A stretch of 64,000 nucleotides of DNA from Bacteroidales bacterium (GCA_003150235.1 QAMW01000009.1:1-64000), one strand, 5' to 3'. Positions 24,807 to 37,763 are shown, numbered from the stretch's first letter. Translations and numbers: made by a program. Notes: generated by a model not told the origin, from the letters alone.

Positions 24807-24850
24807 GCAAAGATATAACGCGGGGAATATACCCTGTATTATATCTTTGC
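24807..24850 (-). terminator. guaB terminator whose 3' arm is also a -7 promoter element
   Basis: GCAAAGATATAA (24807-24818) and TTATATCTTTGC (24839-24850) are perfect 12-nt inverted repeats. Read on the minus strand after guaB, the stem is followed by TTTTT, so it works as a rho-independent terminator. The 3' arm contains TATCTTTGC, an exact TAnnTTTG promoter element directed at the downstream PPIase operon, about 30 nt before its ATG. Confidence 0.75.
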
Positions 24851-24880
24851 CAACATATCTGATGAATTCCCTTCCGAAAT

Positions 24881-27398
<2,518 letters not shown>

Positions 27399-27461
27399 CG
27401 ATATGTCTTGAAGATAAATTTTCCATATTATCAAGACAAACAAGGATGAAGGTTGGTTCAG

Positions 27462-28955
27462 TTAGCGACGCGCGGCAACAAGTTCGGTAAGGTGTGCCTC
27501 TTTTTCGGCGATAAGAAGCAGGCAGTCGCCGAGATACAGACGCGTATTACCGGTGGGCACAAGATATTTTCCTCCACGTTTCACCATTATCACGAGAGTA
27601 GCCGGAGGAAGGGATATGTCACGCAATCGGTCGCCGACGGCAAGCAACTCAGGGCGAACCTCCATCTCAACCATTGCCGCAGTAATTTCATCGGGAAGAT
27701 CCATATTGAACTCGCGTTCCCTGACAGGCTCCTCAAGTCCGAGCCATTTAGCCATACGCGTAACCGAGGTACCTTGTATAAGGAGCGACAAGATAGTTAT
27801 GAAAAATACCATGTTAAACATAAACCGCGCATGAAGCACGTCAGGCGACATAAGCGCATATGTCGCGAAAATTATGGGAACCGCACCACGTAATCCCACC
27901 CAGGAAATATACAGACGCGCCTTGAAAGAGAAACGCTTGAACGGAAGAAGACAGAGCATCACTGCAACAGGACGACCGATGATAATCATGAATACACCGA
28001 GCAACATGCCTGGAACAAGAATCGAGGCATTGAGCAATTCATGAGGATTCACAAGAAGTCCGAGCGAAAGGAACATTATAATCTGCACCAACCATGTGAA
28101 GCCGCCGAAAAATGTAGTGATCGTCTTTTTCAACGCGAGTTTCATATTGCCTACCACGAGACCGGCGAGATATACGGCAAGGTAACTGTTGCCTCCTACA
28201 ATTTCCGTGACAGAGAATGTAAAAAACACACACGCAATCATCATGACCGGGTACATAAACTCATTGGACACTCGCAACTTGTTAATCACCCACACCGATA
28301 AGTATCCGCACATCAAACCGCAAATCAATCCTATGGCAAGCTGCCCCACAAGCATAACAGCCGGATTGGACAGCAAAGTGTACGCCTGGGAGGCATCCCC
28401 ATTCTCTATCATCGAAATAATGATGATTACCAGCAGATAAGCCATAGGGTCGTTACTACCGCTCTCCAATTCAAGAGTGGGTTTCAATTTCTCCTTAAGT
28501 CCCATCTTAGTGCTGTTGAGAATCGAAAACACCGATGCCGAATCGGTGGAAGACATCACAGCCGCAAGCAACATGGACTCTTTCCATCCGAAAGCAAACT
28601 CCGGCGAGAGCAACCGGAACAGATAGTATATAAATGTGCCGGTAAGTGCCGTGGTAAGCAAAACGCCTACCGTGGCAAGCACCAGTCCAGGACCGAGAAT
28701 CGGCTTTATATCGGAGAATTTAGTGTCGACACCACCGGAAAACAATATGATACTCAAAGAAATCATGCCAATAAACTGCACCGCCTCGGCTGAATCAAAA
28801 TGAATACCGAACCCGTCGACACCGGCAACCATTCCCACACCGAGAAACAGCAAAAGAGCCGGCATACCGAAACGATTACCCGCTTTACCTACCACAACAC
28901 TGATGGCAAGCAATACGGCTACAACAAGCATTATGTTATTGGCGTTTATTATCAT
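27462..28955 (-). CDS. Potassium/proton antiporter, CPA1 family (CvrA/NhaP2-like)
   Basis: The 497-aa protein has about twelve membrane helices (residues 5-395) with the CPA core: LLLFLGVGMVAG, SIILFSGGVD and the ion-site region SSTDSASVFSIL followed by LESGSNDPMA, where the Asp of the ND pair is the likely transport residue. The C-terminus (about 405-497) is a cytoplasmic TrkA_C/RCK-like domain, typical of potassium-type CvrA/NhaP2 antiporters. It should exchange K+ for H+ at the inner membrane for volume and pH control. It stands alone on the minus strand, 76 nt before gmd. Confidence 0.88.
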   Translation of the reverse strand: MIINANNIMLVVAVLLAISVVVGKAGNRFGMPALLLFLGVGMVAGVDGFGIHFDSAEAVQFIGMISLSIILFSGGVDTKFSDIKPILGPGLVLATVGVLLTTALTGTFIYYLFRLLSPEFAFGWKESMLLAAVMSSTDSASVFSILNSTKMGLKEKLKPTLELESGSNDPMAYLLVIIIISMIENGDASQAYTLLSNPAVMLVGQLAIGLICGLMCGYLSVWVINKLRVSNEFMYPVMMIACVFFTFSVTEIVGGNSYLAVYLAGLVVGNMKLALKKTITTFFGGFTWLVQIIMFLSLGLLVNPHELLNASILVPGMLLGVFMIIIGRPVAVMLCLLPFKRFSFKARLYISWVGLRGAVPIIFATYALMSPDVLHARFMFNMVFFITILSLLIQGTSVTRMAKWLGLEEPVREREFNMDLPDEITAAMVEMEVRPELLAVGDRLRDISLPPATLVIMVKRGGKYLVPTGNTRLYLGDCLLLIAEKEAHLTELVAARR

Positions 28956-29030
28956 GACTCACATACTATATATTTGTTTCACAAAAAATATTACGGTGGA
29001 AAGTCACAACGTCTCTCCTAATCTTTCCCA

Positions 29031-30122
29031 CTATTTTACAATACCTTTTTCAAGATATTCGGCAAGATTGGTGCGTATCGCTTCACCTGCGCGCTCCACA
29101 GCCACTTTTGCCATGTCGGCATCAACCATGAGATTGACAAGCTGTTCAAATGATGTCCTTTTCGCAGGATCCCAACCAAGCTTTTCTTTTGCCTTGGTTG
29201 GGTCGCCCCAAAGGTTGACCACATCAGTCGGGCGGTAGAAATCGGGGGACACTTCTATCAGTACCTTTCCGGTCTTTACATCAATCCCCTTCTCATTCTC
29301 ACCCTCACCTTCAAAACGCAGCTCAATTCCCGCACGACGGAAAGCATACAGGCAAAACTCACGCACGGAATGCTGCTCCCCGCTGGCTATCACGTAATCA
29401 TCTGCCTCAGGCTGCTGCAGAATCAGCCACATGCACTCAACATAATCCTTTGCATAACCCCAGTCACGAAGCGACGAGAGATTGCCAAGATAAAGCTTCT
29501 CCTGTTTTCCCTGGGAGATACGTGCGGCGGCAAGAGTAATCTTACGGGTAACGAAAGTCTCGCCACGACGCTCGCTCTCATGATTAAAGAGAATGCCTGA
29601 ACAACAATACATGCCGTAGGCTTCCCTATACTCCTTAACAATCCAGAAGCCATAAAGTTTTGCCACTGCATACGGGCTATAGGGATGGAAAGGAGTCTTT
29701 TCATTTTGCGGTACTTCCTCAACCTTTCCGTAAAGCTCGGATGTCGAAGCCTGATATATGCGGCATGTATCGGAAAGACCACAAAGGCGCACCGCCTCCA
29801 GAATACGCAACACACCGGTTGCATCTACATTTGCCGTATATTCCGGTGTGTCAAACGACACCTGCACATGGCTCTGAGCTGCAAGATTATAGATTTCATC
29901 CGGCCGCACCTTAGACACTACCTGCATTATTGACATCGAGTCGCCAAGGTCGGCGTAATGAAGATGAAAATTCTCATGTCCCTCGAGATGGGCTATACGC
30001 TCACGGAAATCCACCGAAGACCGACGGATAGTACCATGAACATCATAACCCTTTTCAAGCAACAACTCGGCAAGAAAAGACCCGTCCTGACCGGTGACTC
30101 CGGTAATTACAGCTTTCCTCAT
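29031..30122 (-). CDS. gmd: GDP-mannose 4,6-dehydratase
   Basis: Gmd turns GDP-mannose into GDP-4-keto-6-deoxymannose, the precursor of GDP-fucose and related sugars. The protein has the NADP-binding [14 protein letters not shown] loop, the Gmd-specific TIRRSS segment, the catalytic STSELYG with YxxxK in YSPYAVAK, and [20 protein letters not shown] at 30122 is preferred over a GTG two codons earlier. It begins only about 7 nt after the Ddl-like gene, so it belongs to that transcript. No GDP-fucose synthase (fcl) gene is found next to it in this window. Confidence 0.95.
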   Translation of the reverse strand: MRKAVITGVTGQDGSFLAELLLEKGYDVHGTIRRSSVDFRERIAHLEGHENFHLHYADLGDSMSIMQVVSKVRPDEIYNLAAQSHVQVSFDTPEYTANVDATGVLRILEAVRLCGLSDTCRIYQASTSELYGKVEEVPQNEKTPFHPYSPYAVAKLYGFWIVKEYREAYGMYCCSGILFNHESERRGETFVTRKITLAAARISQGKQEKLYLGNLSSLRDWGYAKDYVECMWLILQQPEADDYVIASGEQHSVREFCLYAFRRAGIELRFEGEGENEKGIDVKTGKVLIEVSPDFYRPTDVVNLWGDPTKAKEKLGWDPAKRTSFEQLVNLMVDADMAKVAVERAGEAIRTNLAEYLEKGIVK

Positions 30123-30129
30123 CGACACA

Positions 30130-31317
30130 TCATTTGGATTTCACACCTTTCGCCCCTTTAACCCCCGTGCCGAGATTGAAGATATTCTGATCGTAGCTTA
30201 CAGTCTTCATTTCCTGCTCACGCTTACGCTTGAGGGCAAGGCTTACAAGTCTATCCATAAGCTTGTCGAAAGGAATGCCGGTAGCCTCCCAAAGATAGAA
30301 CGATAACGATCCGGGTATAGTGTTTATCTCATTGACATAAATATTGCGTGTAGCCTTATCAATCATGACATCGACACGACTTACTCCATGGCAGGAAAGC
30401 ACACGGAATGTTTCTCCGGCAAGAAAACGGATACGCTCGGTCTCATCCTCAGGCAACTCTGCCGGTATGCGCTTCTGTGCCGCCTGCATGCCTTTGGCGC
30501 CTTTCTGACCGCCCATATATTTCTGTTCATATGTAAGGAAATCGCCTACTTTTACCGGCTCTTCCAACACTGACATCTGGTAGTCGTCGCAGTCGCCCAA
30601 CACCGAGCAATTTATTTCCTGCAACTCGCCTATCATGTGCTCGACGATAAGGCGCGATGAATAGCGTTCAGCCTCATCTATGCGGTCTATCAGCTGCTTA
30701 CGGTCGTGGGCAGAACCGATTCCTACGCTTGACCCAAGATTAGCAGGCTTCACTATGACCGGATAACCGAGTTTATCCTCGATACGGGAAATAATGGAGT
30801 CGCGCGAGCGATCCCACTGCTTGTCAGTAAACCATACATAATCCACCACCGGCACATCATTAGCCTGGAGTATCATCTTCATCGTAATCTTATCCATGCC
30901 GTTTGCCGATGCAAGCACGTCACACCCTGCATAAGGGATACCAATCGTTTCAAGAACTCCTTCAAATATGCCATCCTCGACATTTGAGCCGTGAAGCACC
31001 GGAATCACTACATCGAGCTTAGCGGCAACCGCTGTCCCGCCAAACATCTTACGTGCGGTCTTGTACAGGTTATAGTCGCCATATACGGGCTGCATATAGA
31101 CTTCCTCACACTTTTTCAGCAATTCCGGAATATTGCGGTAGTTAGCTACCTCAAACAGAGCCTCGCCTGTGTACCATTTGCCTTGCTTTGTTATATAAAT
31201 CGGTGTGACATCATATTTCTCACGATCAATAGCATGCATAGCCTGTGACGCTGAGATTACCGAAATCTCATGTTCAGTCGACCTGCCGCCGAAAAATACT
31301 CCTATGTTGGTTTTCAT
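30130..31317 (-). CDS. ddl: D-alanine--D-alanine ligase family ATP-grasp protein
   Basis: The 395-aa protein fits the Ddl family: N-terminal [16 protein letters not shown] (Glu and Ser of the active site), [12 protein letters not shown] where most relatives have HG..GEDG, the ATP-grasp segments [16 protein letters not shown] and [14 protein letters not shown], and the omega-loop region [10 protein letters not shown]. It joins two amino acids, normally D-Ala-D-Ala for peptidoglycan. It is longer than standard enzymes and ends in a Lys-rich tail. Its neighbours are a membrane-tethered MurF-like ligase and an alpha/beta hydrolase, so a specialised role is possible; substrate specificity cannot be read here. 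Confidence 0.86.
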   Translation of the reverse strand: MKTNIGVFFGGRSTEHEISVISASQAMHAIDREKYDVTPIYITKQGKWYTGEALFEVANYRNIPELLKKCEEVYMQPVYGDYNLYKTARKMFGGTAVAAKLDVVIPVLHGSNVEDGIFEGVLETIGIPYAGCDVLASANGMDKITMKMILQANDVPVVDYVWFTDKQWDRSRDSIISRIEDKLGYPVIVKPANLGSSVGIGSAHDRKQLIDRIDEAERYSSRLIVEHMIGELQEINCSVLGDCDDYQMSVLEEPVKVGDFLTYEQKYMGGQKGAKGMQAAQKRIPAELPEDETERIRFLAGETFRVLSCHGVSRVDVMIDKATRNIYVNEINTIPGSLSFYLWEATGIPFDKLMDRLVSLALKRKREQEMKTVSYDQNIFNLGTGVKGAKGVKSK

Positions 31318-31338
31318 TACTTATGAATAATTAAATTT

Positions 31339-32916
31339 TTACTTGAATGTGTCGGGAAGATCATTTTCATACAGCACTGCATCGCCCGGGGCGGATACAC
31401 GTGCCAACACAGCCTGGGCATCGTTGAATGTGTCGACTGCATAAACATTTTTCTCATCCATTCCCGCGTCGCGGAGTCCCGATAGTATCGCGTCGCGGTT
31501 ATATTGCCCGACAATTATAGCTATATCGACCGAAGAGGCTATCCTCCCGCCGAAAATCTCATTGTATTCATACTGCTTGTCGCCAAGTTCTATCATACCG
31601 GGGGTGATGACTATGCGTTTGCCATCCTTCATCGAGGCAAGCACCTCAAGAGCCATGCGCGAGCCATCGGGATTTGAATTGAACGCATCGTCAATAATAG
31701 TAATCCCGCCGGGTACATGTTTTACGCTCAGACGATGCTCAACCTGCTCAATCTTTGCCACGGCGTTACATATACGTTCCATCGGCACCTCCATATATAT
31801 CGCAACGGCGATAGCTCCAATGAGATTGGAAATGTTGAACTCACCTACAAGTTTGGTATGGAAATCATGTTTCCCTGACGGTGAAACCAGAGTAAAATCC
31901 GTACCGTGGGGAGAATACACAAGGCTTTCCACATAATATACATTGTTGCCTTTGTCGGTAAGAGCATAACGCACTACCGGGACATTGGTCACCTTACGAT
32001 TTGCCACGAAGGGAAAATCATCATTGACAAACGCCATCCCGTCGGCAGGAAGCGCATCAACAAGTTCAAATTTCGTGCGCTGAACATTTTCAATCGACTT
32101 GAACGATTCAAGATGCTGTTCGCCCACGGCAGTAACCACACCTATGCGCGGATGCACCAGGTCGCATATTTCTTTTATATCACCGATGTTCTTGGCTCCC
32201 ATCTCACAGATAAACACCTCGGTGTAAGGCTTCATCATCTCCCTGACTGTGCGGATTACACCCATTGTGGTATTATAACTTCCCGGAGTCATCAACACAT
32301 TATACTTTTCGCTAAGTATGCGGTGAAGGTAATGCTTCGTACTGGTTTTGCCGTAGCTGCCGGTGATACCGATCACAGTCAACTCGTTCATTGATTTCAA
32401 TATGCGGGCGGCATCATTGTAATAACCGTCGTTGATATGTTTCTCCACCGGACGAAGCACTATGTTAGCAGCCATAATCACAATATGGGAGCACACATAC
32501 AATGCCACTGTCAGGAACGATATCAAATACAAATCATGATAAATAAACCATCCAGCGACAATAATCACCACACATAGAATCATTGCTGTCACATAGATAC
32601 GCTTTGCGCGGTTAGTCCACACAAGCGGCTTCTTGTAACGGGCATTCATCAGGGAAAATATATTTATCAACAGCGGAATCATTGCAAGCGCACACTTGAA
32701 TGAATCGGGGACCTGACGGATGCCCATCGCCATCGCTGCAACAAGTGCAAGAAGGCGTACCCATGACGTCGTGTCACCCGACGTAGACAGCCAACGACGG
32801 TAACGCTCATTGCGATAGCTGTTTTGCTGAAGCATCATCAAATCGCGCTTCATCTCCATAACCAGATTGATGACAGCTATAACTATTAGAGAGATAATGA
32901 ATATGGTAGCAATCAT
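31339..32916 (-). CDS. MurF-like Mur ligase with N-terminal membrane domain
   Basis: The 525-aa protein starts with about five hydrophobic segments (roughly 1-20, 55-68, 74-90, 107-124, 129-152), unlike soluble MurF. A complete Mur ligase follows: ATP loop GITGSYGKTST at 184-194, EMGAKNIGDIKEI, the HLESF segment and the middle and C-terminal domains (DDAFNSNPDGSR, TPGMIELG). It should add a peptide, typically a dipeptide from a Ddl, to a carboxylate acceptor at the inner membrane. It sits between the Ddl-like gene (21 nt) and the hydrolase gene (14 nt). Whether the acceptor is a UDP-MurNAc tripeptide is unknown. Confidence 0.82.
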   Translation of the reverse strand: MIATIFIISLIVIAVINLVMEMKRDLMMLQQNSYRNERYRRWLSTSGDTTSWVRLLALVAAMAMGIRQVPDSFKCALAMIPLLINIFSLMNARYKKPLVWTNRAKRIYVTAMILCVVIIVAGWFIYHDLYLISFLTVALYVCSHIVIMAANIVLRPVEKHINDGYYNDAARILKSMNELTVIGITGSYGKTSTKHYLHRILSEKYNVLMTPGSYNTTMGVIRTVREMMKPYTEVFICEMGAKNIGDIKEICDLVHPRIGVVTAVGEQHLESFKSIENVQRTKFELVDALPADGMAFVNDDFPFVANRKVTNVPVVRYALTDKGNNVYYVESLVYSPHGTDFTLVSPSGKHDFHTKLVGEFNISNLIGAIAVAIYMEVPMERICNAVAKIEQVEHRLSVKHVPGGITIIDDAFNSNPDGSRMALEVLASMKDGKRIVITPGMIELGDKQYEYNEIFGGRIASSVDIAIIVGQYNRDAILSGLRDAGMDEKNVYAVDTFNDAQAVLARVSAPGDAVLYENDLPDTFK

Positions 32917-32930
32917 TGCATAAATGTTTT

Positions 32931-33701
32931 TTATGAGGTAAGAAAACTGCGCAATACGGCAGCAAACTGATAAGGATTATCAAGGAAACTGTAGTGTCCA
33001 CATCCCGGGAACGATACAAGTCCCGCTCCAGGAATATGACGTTCCATATACTTGGCATCAGAGAGAGGAGTCGCGGTATCCTTCTCGCCCCATATCAGCA
33101 AGGTCGAGGCATTTATCAAAGGTATGCGGGACTTGAGATCCTGATTGACAACTTTGCTCAATATAGCCCTCATACGCGGTGAGGCACCGGCATAATCCGA
33201 CGAACCGACTTTTGCCCGATAGGCGTCAAGCTTCTTCTCGGCATTTTTCCTGCCTAAAAACAGATACAGAAGCCGCTTGTAAGCCTTGAAAGAATATACC
33301 TTGATGTAATATTTCATCGACCGTCGCGGCTTTATGCCCGCTGCATCGACAAGAATCAGCTTGTCGACATCATCGTGACGTGATGAATATAGAATCCCAA
33401 CCCTTCCGCCAAATGAATGGCCAAGCAACGAGGGACGATCGATATGCTCTTCTTTCACAATCGCCTCAAGCACCTGCGTATATTCCTCTATGCCCCATAC
33501 TGCAGGAGGATCAGGCGATTCCCCGTGACCCGGGAAATCGATATTATACACCTTGCAGCCGGCATCAAGCGCCACCTTTTCTATGCTCGCAAGCGTAGTG
33601 GTGTTACACCCCCACCCGTGCATTAGCACAAGTGGCTTGCCACTGCCTTCGCTCACAGTATAATGTACGGTAGCGCCGTTGACCGTGATATGCTTGTCCA
33701 T
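32931..33701 (-). CDS. Alpha/beta hydrolase
   Basis: The 256-aa protein has the alpha/beta-hydrolase layout: the oxyanion region LVLMHGWGCN, the nucleophile elbow GHSFGG (Ser96), an acid in LIWGEKDTATP and the catalytic His in GCGHYSF near the end. A cap region lies at about 130-190 and is rich in Lys and Tyr. No signal peptide is present, so it acts in the cytoplasm. The substrate is unknown. It starts the minus-strand set hydrolase, MurF-like, Ddl-like, gmd with short gaps, suggesting that it releases or edits an intermediate of that pathway. Confidence 0.85.
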   Translation of the reverse strand: MDKHITVNGATVHYTVSEGSGKPLVLMHGWGCNTTTLASIEKVALDAGCKVYNIDFPGHGESPDPPAVWGIEEYTQVLEAIVKEEHIDRPSLLGHSFGGRVGILYSSRHDDVDKLILVDAAGIKPRRSMKYYIKVYSFKAYKRLLYLFLGRKNAEKKLDAYRAKVGSSDYAGASPRMRAILSKVVNQDLKSRIPLINASTLLIWGEKDTATPLSDAKYMERHIPGAGLVSFPGCGHYSFLDNPYQFAAVLRSFLTS

Positions 33702-33730
33702 CGCCGTGAACTAAATTATCGACATCTCCA

Positions 33731-35062
33731 TTAACGACGGCGCATGTTGCGCATCATCTTCATGGGGTTTGCCTTCATCGCTGTGGCTGCTTTCATCATC
33801 TTGCGGGTATCTTCAAACTGCTTAAGCAGACGGTTGACCTCCTGTATGGTTGTACCTGAACCGCGGGCTATACGCTGACGGCGGCTCCCGTTGATGATTT
33901 CCGGATTTACACGCTCCTGTTCGGTCATTGAACGGATAATCGCCTCAATACCCTTAAAGGCATCGTCGTCTATATCAAGGTCTTTTATAGCCTTACCGAC
34001 ACCCGGAATCATGGATGCAAGCTCTTTCAGATTACCCATCTTCTTGATTTGCTGTATCTGATTCAGGAAGTCATTGAAGTTAAACTGATTCTTGGCAATC
34101 TTACGTTGAAGTTCACGCGCCTCTTTCTCGTCAAACTGCTGCTGCGCCTTTTCAACAAGTGACACGATATCACCCATGCCGAGGATTCGGTCAGCCATTC
34201 GGGAAGGATGGAAATAGTCAAGAGCATCAAGTTTCTCTCCGGTACCGACAAACTTTATAGGCTTGGTGACAACCGTACGGATAGACAGAGCGGCACCACC
34301 ACGGGTATCACCGTCAAGCTTGGTAAGTACTACACCGTCGAAGTCAAGACGGTCATTAAATTCCTTGGCAGTGTTGACCGCATCCTGACCGGTCATAGAA
34401 TCCACGACAAACAAGGTTTCTTGCGGCTTGATAGCCTTCTTTATAGCCTCAATCTCCTTCATCATCGCCTCATCGACAGCAAGACGACCGGCTGTATCGA
34501 CAATCACGAGATCAAAATGGTTGGCTTTTGCGTGGCGGATGGCATTTTCGGCAATCTCTACCGGATTTTTATTACCTTCTTCAGTATATACCGGCACCCC
34601 AATCTGCTCACCAAGCACCTTCAGCTGCTCTATGGCGGCAGGACGGTACACGTCGCCGGCAACAAGAAGCGGACGTTTTGCCTTCTCGCTCTTCAGTTTC
34701 TTGGCAAGCTTGCCCGACATTGTGGTCTTACCTGAACCTTGCAGACCCGACATAAGAATCACAGTAGGGTTGCCGCTGAGATTCACGGGGGCTGTGTCAC
34801 CGCCCATAAGGGTGGTCAACTCGTCATGAACGATCTTAACCATTAGTTCACCAGGCTTGATGGCGTTAATCACATTCTGACCCAGTGCCTTTGCCTTTAC
34901 CGTATCAGTAAACTGCTTTGCCACCTTATAGTTGACGTCGGCATCAAGAAGTGCGCGACGCACCTCTTTCAGTGTCTCGGCAACATTGATTTCTGTAATT
35001 CTGCCTTGACCTTTAAGTAGCTTGAAACTACGTTCAAGTTTTTCGCTTAGATTTTCAAACAT
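33731..35062 (-). CDS. ffh: Signal recognition particle protein Ffh
   Basis: Ffh binds signal sequences and the SRP RNA and targets ribosomes to the membrane through its GTPase domain. The 443-aa protein has the NG domain with G1 GLQGSGKTT, the box DVYRPAAIEQL, DTAGR, TKLDGDTRGG and the closing GTGEK, followed by the methionine-rich M domain from about 325 to the end (with RIARGSGT and a Met-rich, Arg-rich tail). It is followed after 29 nt by the hydrolase cassette, with which it may share transcription. Confidence 0.97.
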   Translation of the reverse strand: MFENLSEKLERSFKLLKGQGRITEINVAETLKEVRRALLDADVNYKVAKQFTDTVKAKALGQNVINAIKPGELMVKIVHDELTTLMGGDTAPVNLSGNPTVILMSGLQGSGKTTMSGKLAKKLKSEKAKRPLLVAGDVYRPAAIEQLKVLGEQIGVPVYTEEGNKNPVEIAENAIRHAKANHFDLVIVDTAGRLAVDEAMMKEIEAIKKAIKPQETLFVVDSMTGQDAVNTAKEFNDRLDFDGVVLTKLDGDTRGGAALSIRTVVTKPIKFVGTGEKLDALDYFHPSRMADRILGMGDIVSLVEKAQQQFDEKEARELQRKIAKNQFNFNDFLNQIQQIKKMGNLKELASMIPGVGKAIKDLDIDDDAFKGIEAIIRSMTEQERVNPEIINGSRRQRIARGSGTTIQEVNRLLKQFEDTRKMMKAATAMKANPMKMMRNMRRR

Positions 35063-35104
35063 CTGATTAAGTATCGTTTATTCTTAATTATACTATTTAA
35101 TTTG

Positions 35105-35461
35105 CTATTTCACCAGCCTATTGGTGGCTGTATCGGGAAATATGACTGAAGGCTTGAAGGTCTTCGCCTCATCATACGGCATCATTGCATAACACATTAT
35201 TATGACTATGTCGCCCTTCTGTACCTTGCGCGCGGCAGCCCCGTTAAGACAAATCATGCCTGAACCGCGTTCGCCTGGAATAGCGTATGTATCAAAACGC
35301 TCTCCATTGTTATTGTCAACAATAAACACCCTTTCGCCGGGAAGGATATCAGCTGCATCCATGAGGTCCTGGTCGATGGTGATGCTGCCGATATAATCGA
35401 GATTGCTCTCAGTGACAGTGACACGGTGAATCTTTGACTTCACTATCTGTACCTGCATCAT
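35105..35461 (-). CDS. panD: Aspartate 1-decarboxylase
   Basis: PanD makes beta-alanine from aspartate for pantothenate. It is made as a proenzyme that cuts itself between Gly and Ser to create a pyruvoyl group; here that site is in YIGSITID, about residues 23-29. Further signatures are [11 protein letters not shown] at the N-terminus and [18 protein letters not shown] at 35461 is chosen; an upstream TTG is possible, and a second ATG lies three bases later. It lies 14 nt downstream of panC on the same strand, so both pantothenate genes form a unit. Confidence 0.95.
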   Translation of the reverse strand: MMQVQIVKSKIHRVTVTESNLDYIGSITIDQDLMDAADILPGERVFIVDNNNGERFDTYAIPGERGSGMICLNGAAARKVQKGDIVIIMCYAMMPYDEAKTFKPSVIFPDTATNRLVK

Positions 35462-35475
35462 TTTCAATCGTAAAA

Positions 35476-36318
35476 TTAATATTTGATATTGTCAATGAGC
35501 CTTACATCACCAAGATACACCGTGATACATCCCACCGCTTCGTCACAGTCACTCCACTCAGCCACAGGCTGCATGTCGGCGGCATTGACTATCTCGTAAT
35601 ACTCCACCTCCATTTCGGGATAAGCGTTTATCTCGTCAATCACCCTGCGTTTTACATCTTTCAAAGAAGCACCCGAAGTCTTATAGGCAAGACTCTCCTC
35701 CATTACACGATGGATATTCGGTGCAACTTCACGTTGATGAGCGCTCAGACGCACATTTCGCGAACTCAATGCAAGACCGTCGCTCTCGCGCTTTATAGGG
35801 CAAGCCACAATCTCTATCGGGAATTTCTCAAGCTCAACCATACGGCGAATCACGGCAATCTGCTGGAAATCCTTCTCCCCGAAGTAGGCACGGTCGGGAT
35901 TCACCATGGCAAAAAGACGGCTCACGACCTGGGCAACTCCGTTGAAATGCCCCGGGCGCATGGCACCTTCCATTACCGCAGCCACAGGTCCGAGGTCAAA
36001 CACACGGGTGTCAGGCTCCGGATACATCTCCTCAACCGACGGAATAAACGCGATATCCACACCGGCTTTTTCAAGACGGTGGCAATCAGCATCCTCGGTG
36101 CGCGGATATGTACGCAGGTCATCAGGATTATTAAACTGGGTAGGATTCACAAATACACTTACAACAACCGCATCATTACCGGTGCGGGCACGTTCTACAA
36201 GGGAGATATGTCCGTCATGAAGCGCACCCATTGTGGGAACGAGTCCGACTGACTTCCCTTCCGACTTAAGGGCGCTGACCGCCTCCTTAAGTTCCTTTAC
36301 TGTCCTAATGATTTTCAT
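35476..36318 (-). CDS. panC: Pantothenate synthetase
   Basis: PanC joins pantoate and beta-alanine with ATP. The 280-aa protein shows the nucleotidyltransferase motif in [12 protein letters not shown], then [27 protein letters not shown] and the adenylate-binding [10 protein letters not shown], all typical of PanC. ATG at 36318 is preferred over a GTG two codons upstream. A TAATTTTG promoter-like element lies at about 36351-36358 on the minus strand. panD follows after 14 nt. Confidence 0.96.
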   Translation of the reverse strand: MKIIRTVKELKEAVSALKSEGKSVGLVPTMGALHDGHISLVERARTGNDAVVVSVFVNPTQFNNPDDLRTYPRTEDADCHRLEKAGVDIAFIPSVEEMYPEPDTRVFDLGPVAAVMEGAMRPGHFNGVAQVVSRLFAMVNPDRAYFGEKDFQQIAVIRRMVELEKFPIEIVACPIKRESDGLALSSRNVRLSAHQREVAPNIHRVMEESLAYKTSGASLKDVKRRVIDEINAYPEMEVEYYEIVNAADMQPVAEWSDCDEAVGCITVYLGDVRLIDNIKY

Positions 36319-36449
36319 TGTCACTTAGCACAAATATTGCTTTCAATCTGCAAAATTAAACATTTAATAATTCATGACCAATCCGCAGGCTTAAAAATCA
36401 CCTTTTTTGTCGGTCATTTAGACCAATCAGGGGTTGCACAGCAATATCG

Positions 36450-37250
36450 TCATCCATTGAGAGCATCCTCGTCATCTCCCCTGTCAATTTTAGAGTCGTC
36501 GCGCCTATGGCGCAGCTCCTCCATATAGCTTGCCGTGATGACACCTGACGGCAATGCGATTATAGCGACACCAAAAAGTGATGACAGCATGGCTACAATG
36601 CGCCCCGCATCGGTCACCGGGCAGAGGTCGCCGTAGCCCACGGTAGTAAGTGTGACGGTAGCCCAATAAAGAGCATCGAAAAAGGTGTCGAAAGTAGCCT
36701 TACCGGTAGCCGGATTAATACGCGGCTCCACATTAAACATTATGAGCGCCGTTATGAATACATAAAACATTGCAAGAATCAGCACCGCCCCCAGCACACG
36801 CCTCTCCTTACGAAGCACCCTGAGAAACATCATTATCTTGCTCGAATAGCGAAACACTTTCAACAATCTCACTATCTTCAACAGACGCGTTAGACGTAAG
36901 AGTTTGAACGACGGATTTATCAGATTGAGTCCCGGGAGTATCGACAGCAGGTCGATTATAGCCATGGGAGTAAGCGGATATTCCAGATAGGAACGCCAGC
37001 CACGGTGAAGTTCAATGTTGGCTGTAAACCACCGTGCCAGATAATCAATGATGAACGCAACTACCGTAATCACCTCAATTACCCGGAATATCGGATAGGA
37101 CTTGACAAACATCAGCGGAACAATGCTCAGAATTATCAGCAAGAGCATCACGCTATCATAAATCCGTGCCGCAGTCTTATCCTTGTTATCCTTATTGATA
37201 ATGTTGTATATCTGCCGCTTTACATAGGGCACCATCTCCTCGATATTCAT
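36450..37250 (-). CDS. Voltage-gated potassium channel (single six-helix subunit)
   Basis: The 266-aa protein has six hydrophobic segments. S4 carries regularly spaced positive residues (RLLRLTRLLKIVRLLKVFR), and the pore loop has the potassium selectivity filter TTVGYGD before S6. This is the plan of bacterial Kv channels, which form tetramers in the inner membrane. The N-terminus is amphipathic and basic, and the C-terminus is a short charged tail. It lies after nrdDG on the same strand with a 30-nt gap and before panC. Confidence 0.93.
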   Translation of the reverse strand: MNIEEMVPYVKRQIYNIINKDNKDKTAARIYDSVMLLLIILSIVPLMFVKSYPIFRVIEVITVVAFIIDYLARWFTANIELHRGWRSYLEYPLTPMAIIDLLSILPGLNLINPSFKLLRLTRLLKIVRLLKVFRYSSKIMMFLRVLRKERRVLGAVLILAMFYVFITALIMFNVEPRINPATGKATFDTFFDALYWATVTLTTVGYGDLCPVTDAGRIVAMLSSLFGVAIIALPSGVITASYMEELRHRRDDSKIDRGDDEDALNG

Positions 37251-37280
37251 GGCATTGATTTATTATTATCGCAAAGATTG

Positions 37281-37763
37281 TCAATCGTCCCAGAAAACCG
37301 GAGCATCCGCAACCGACCGTGCCACATCGACAAGACGCTGATTGGATGAGCCTCGGAAACGCAGTGATATGTCACGCCTCGACTCGATGAAAGGTCCGTC
37401 GACCAGCACATCTATATAAGAGAGTATTTTCGACAACACCGGCGATGCACATACCTGTTCATAGGTGTAGCCGGTATAACACCACACATTTCTTCCTGTT
37501 TCTTTCAGGCGTCGCGCAAGCTCTGTAACCCCTTCTGCCTGCAAAAGCGGATCACCTCCCGACAGCGTGACATTAAAGTCATTTTCATCTATCACCGCGA
37601 TTATTTCCTCAATAGACATTTCGGTGCCACCGGCAGCATCCCACGACTGTGGATTATGGCATCCGGGGCAATGATGGTCACAGCCGGCAAAATAAACGGA
37701 AGTGCGGAGCCCCGGTCCGTCGACCGAGGTTCCGCCTACTATATCAAGTACTCTAAGTGTCAT
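37281..37763 (-). CDS. nrdG: Anaerobic ribonucleotide reductase-activating protein
   Basis: NrdG is a radical SAM enzyme that makes the glycyl radical on NrdD. The 160-aa protein has the 4Fe-4S motif in FAGCDHHCPGCHNPQSWD (CxxxCxxC) and the SAM-binding VTLSGGDPLLQ. Its size is normal for the family. It starts at the base where nrdD ends (37763 is shared), so the two proteins are made from one message in a fixed ratio. Confidence 0.96.
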   Translation of the reverse strand: MTLRVLDIVGGTSVDGPGLRTSVYFAGCDHHCPGCHNPQSWDAAGGTEMSIEEIIAVIDENDFNVTLSGGDPLLQAEGVTELARRLKETGRNVWCYTGYTYEQVCASPVLSKILSYIDVLVDGPFIESRRDISLRFRGSSNQRLVDVARSVADAPVFWDD

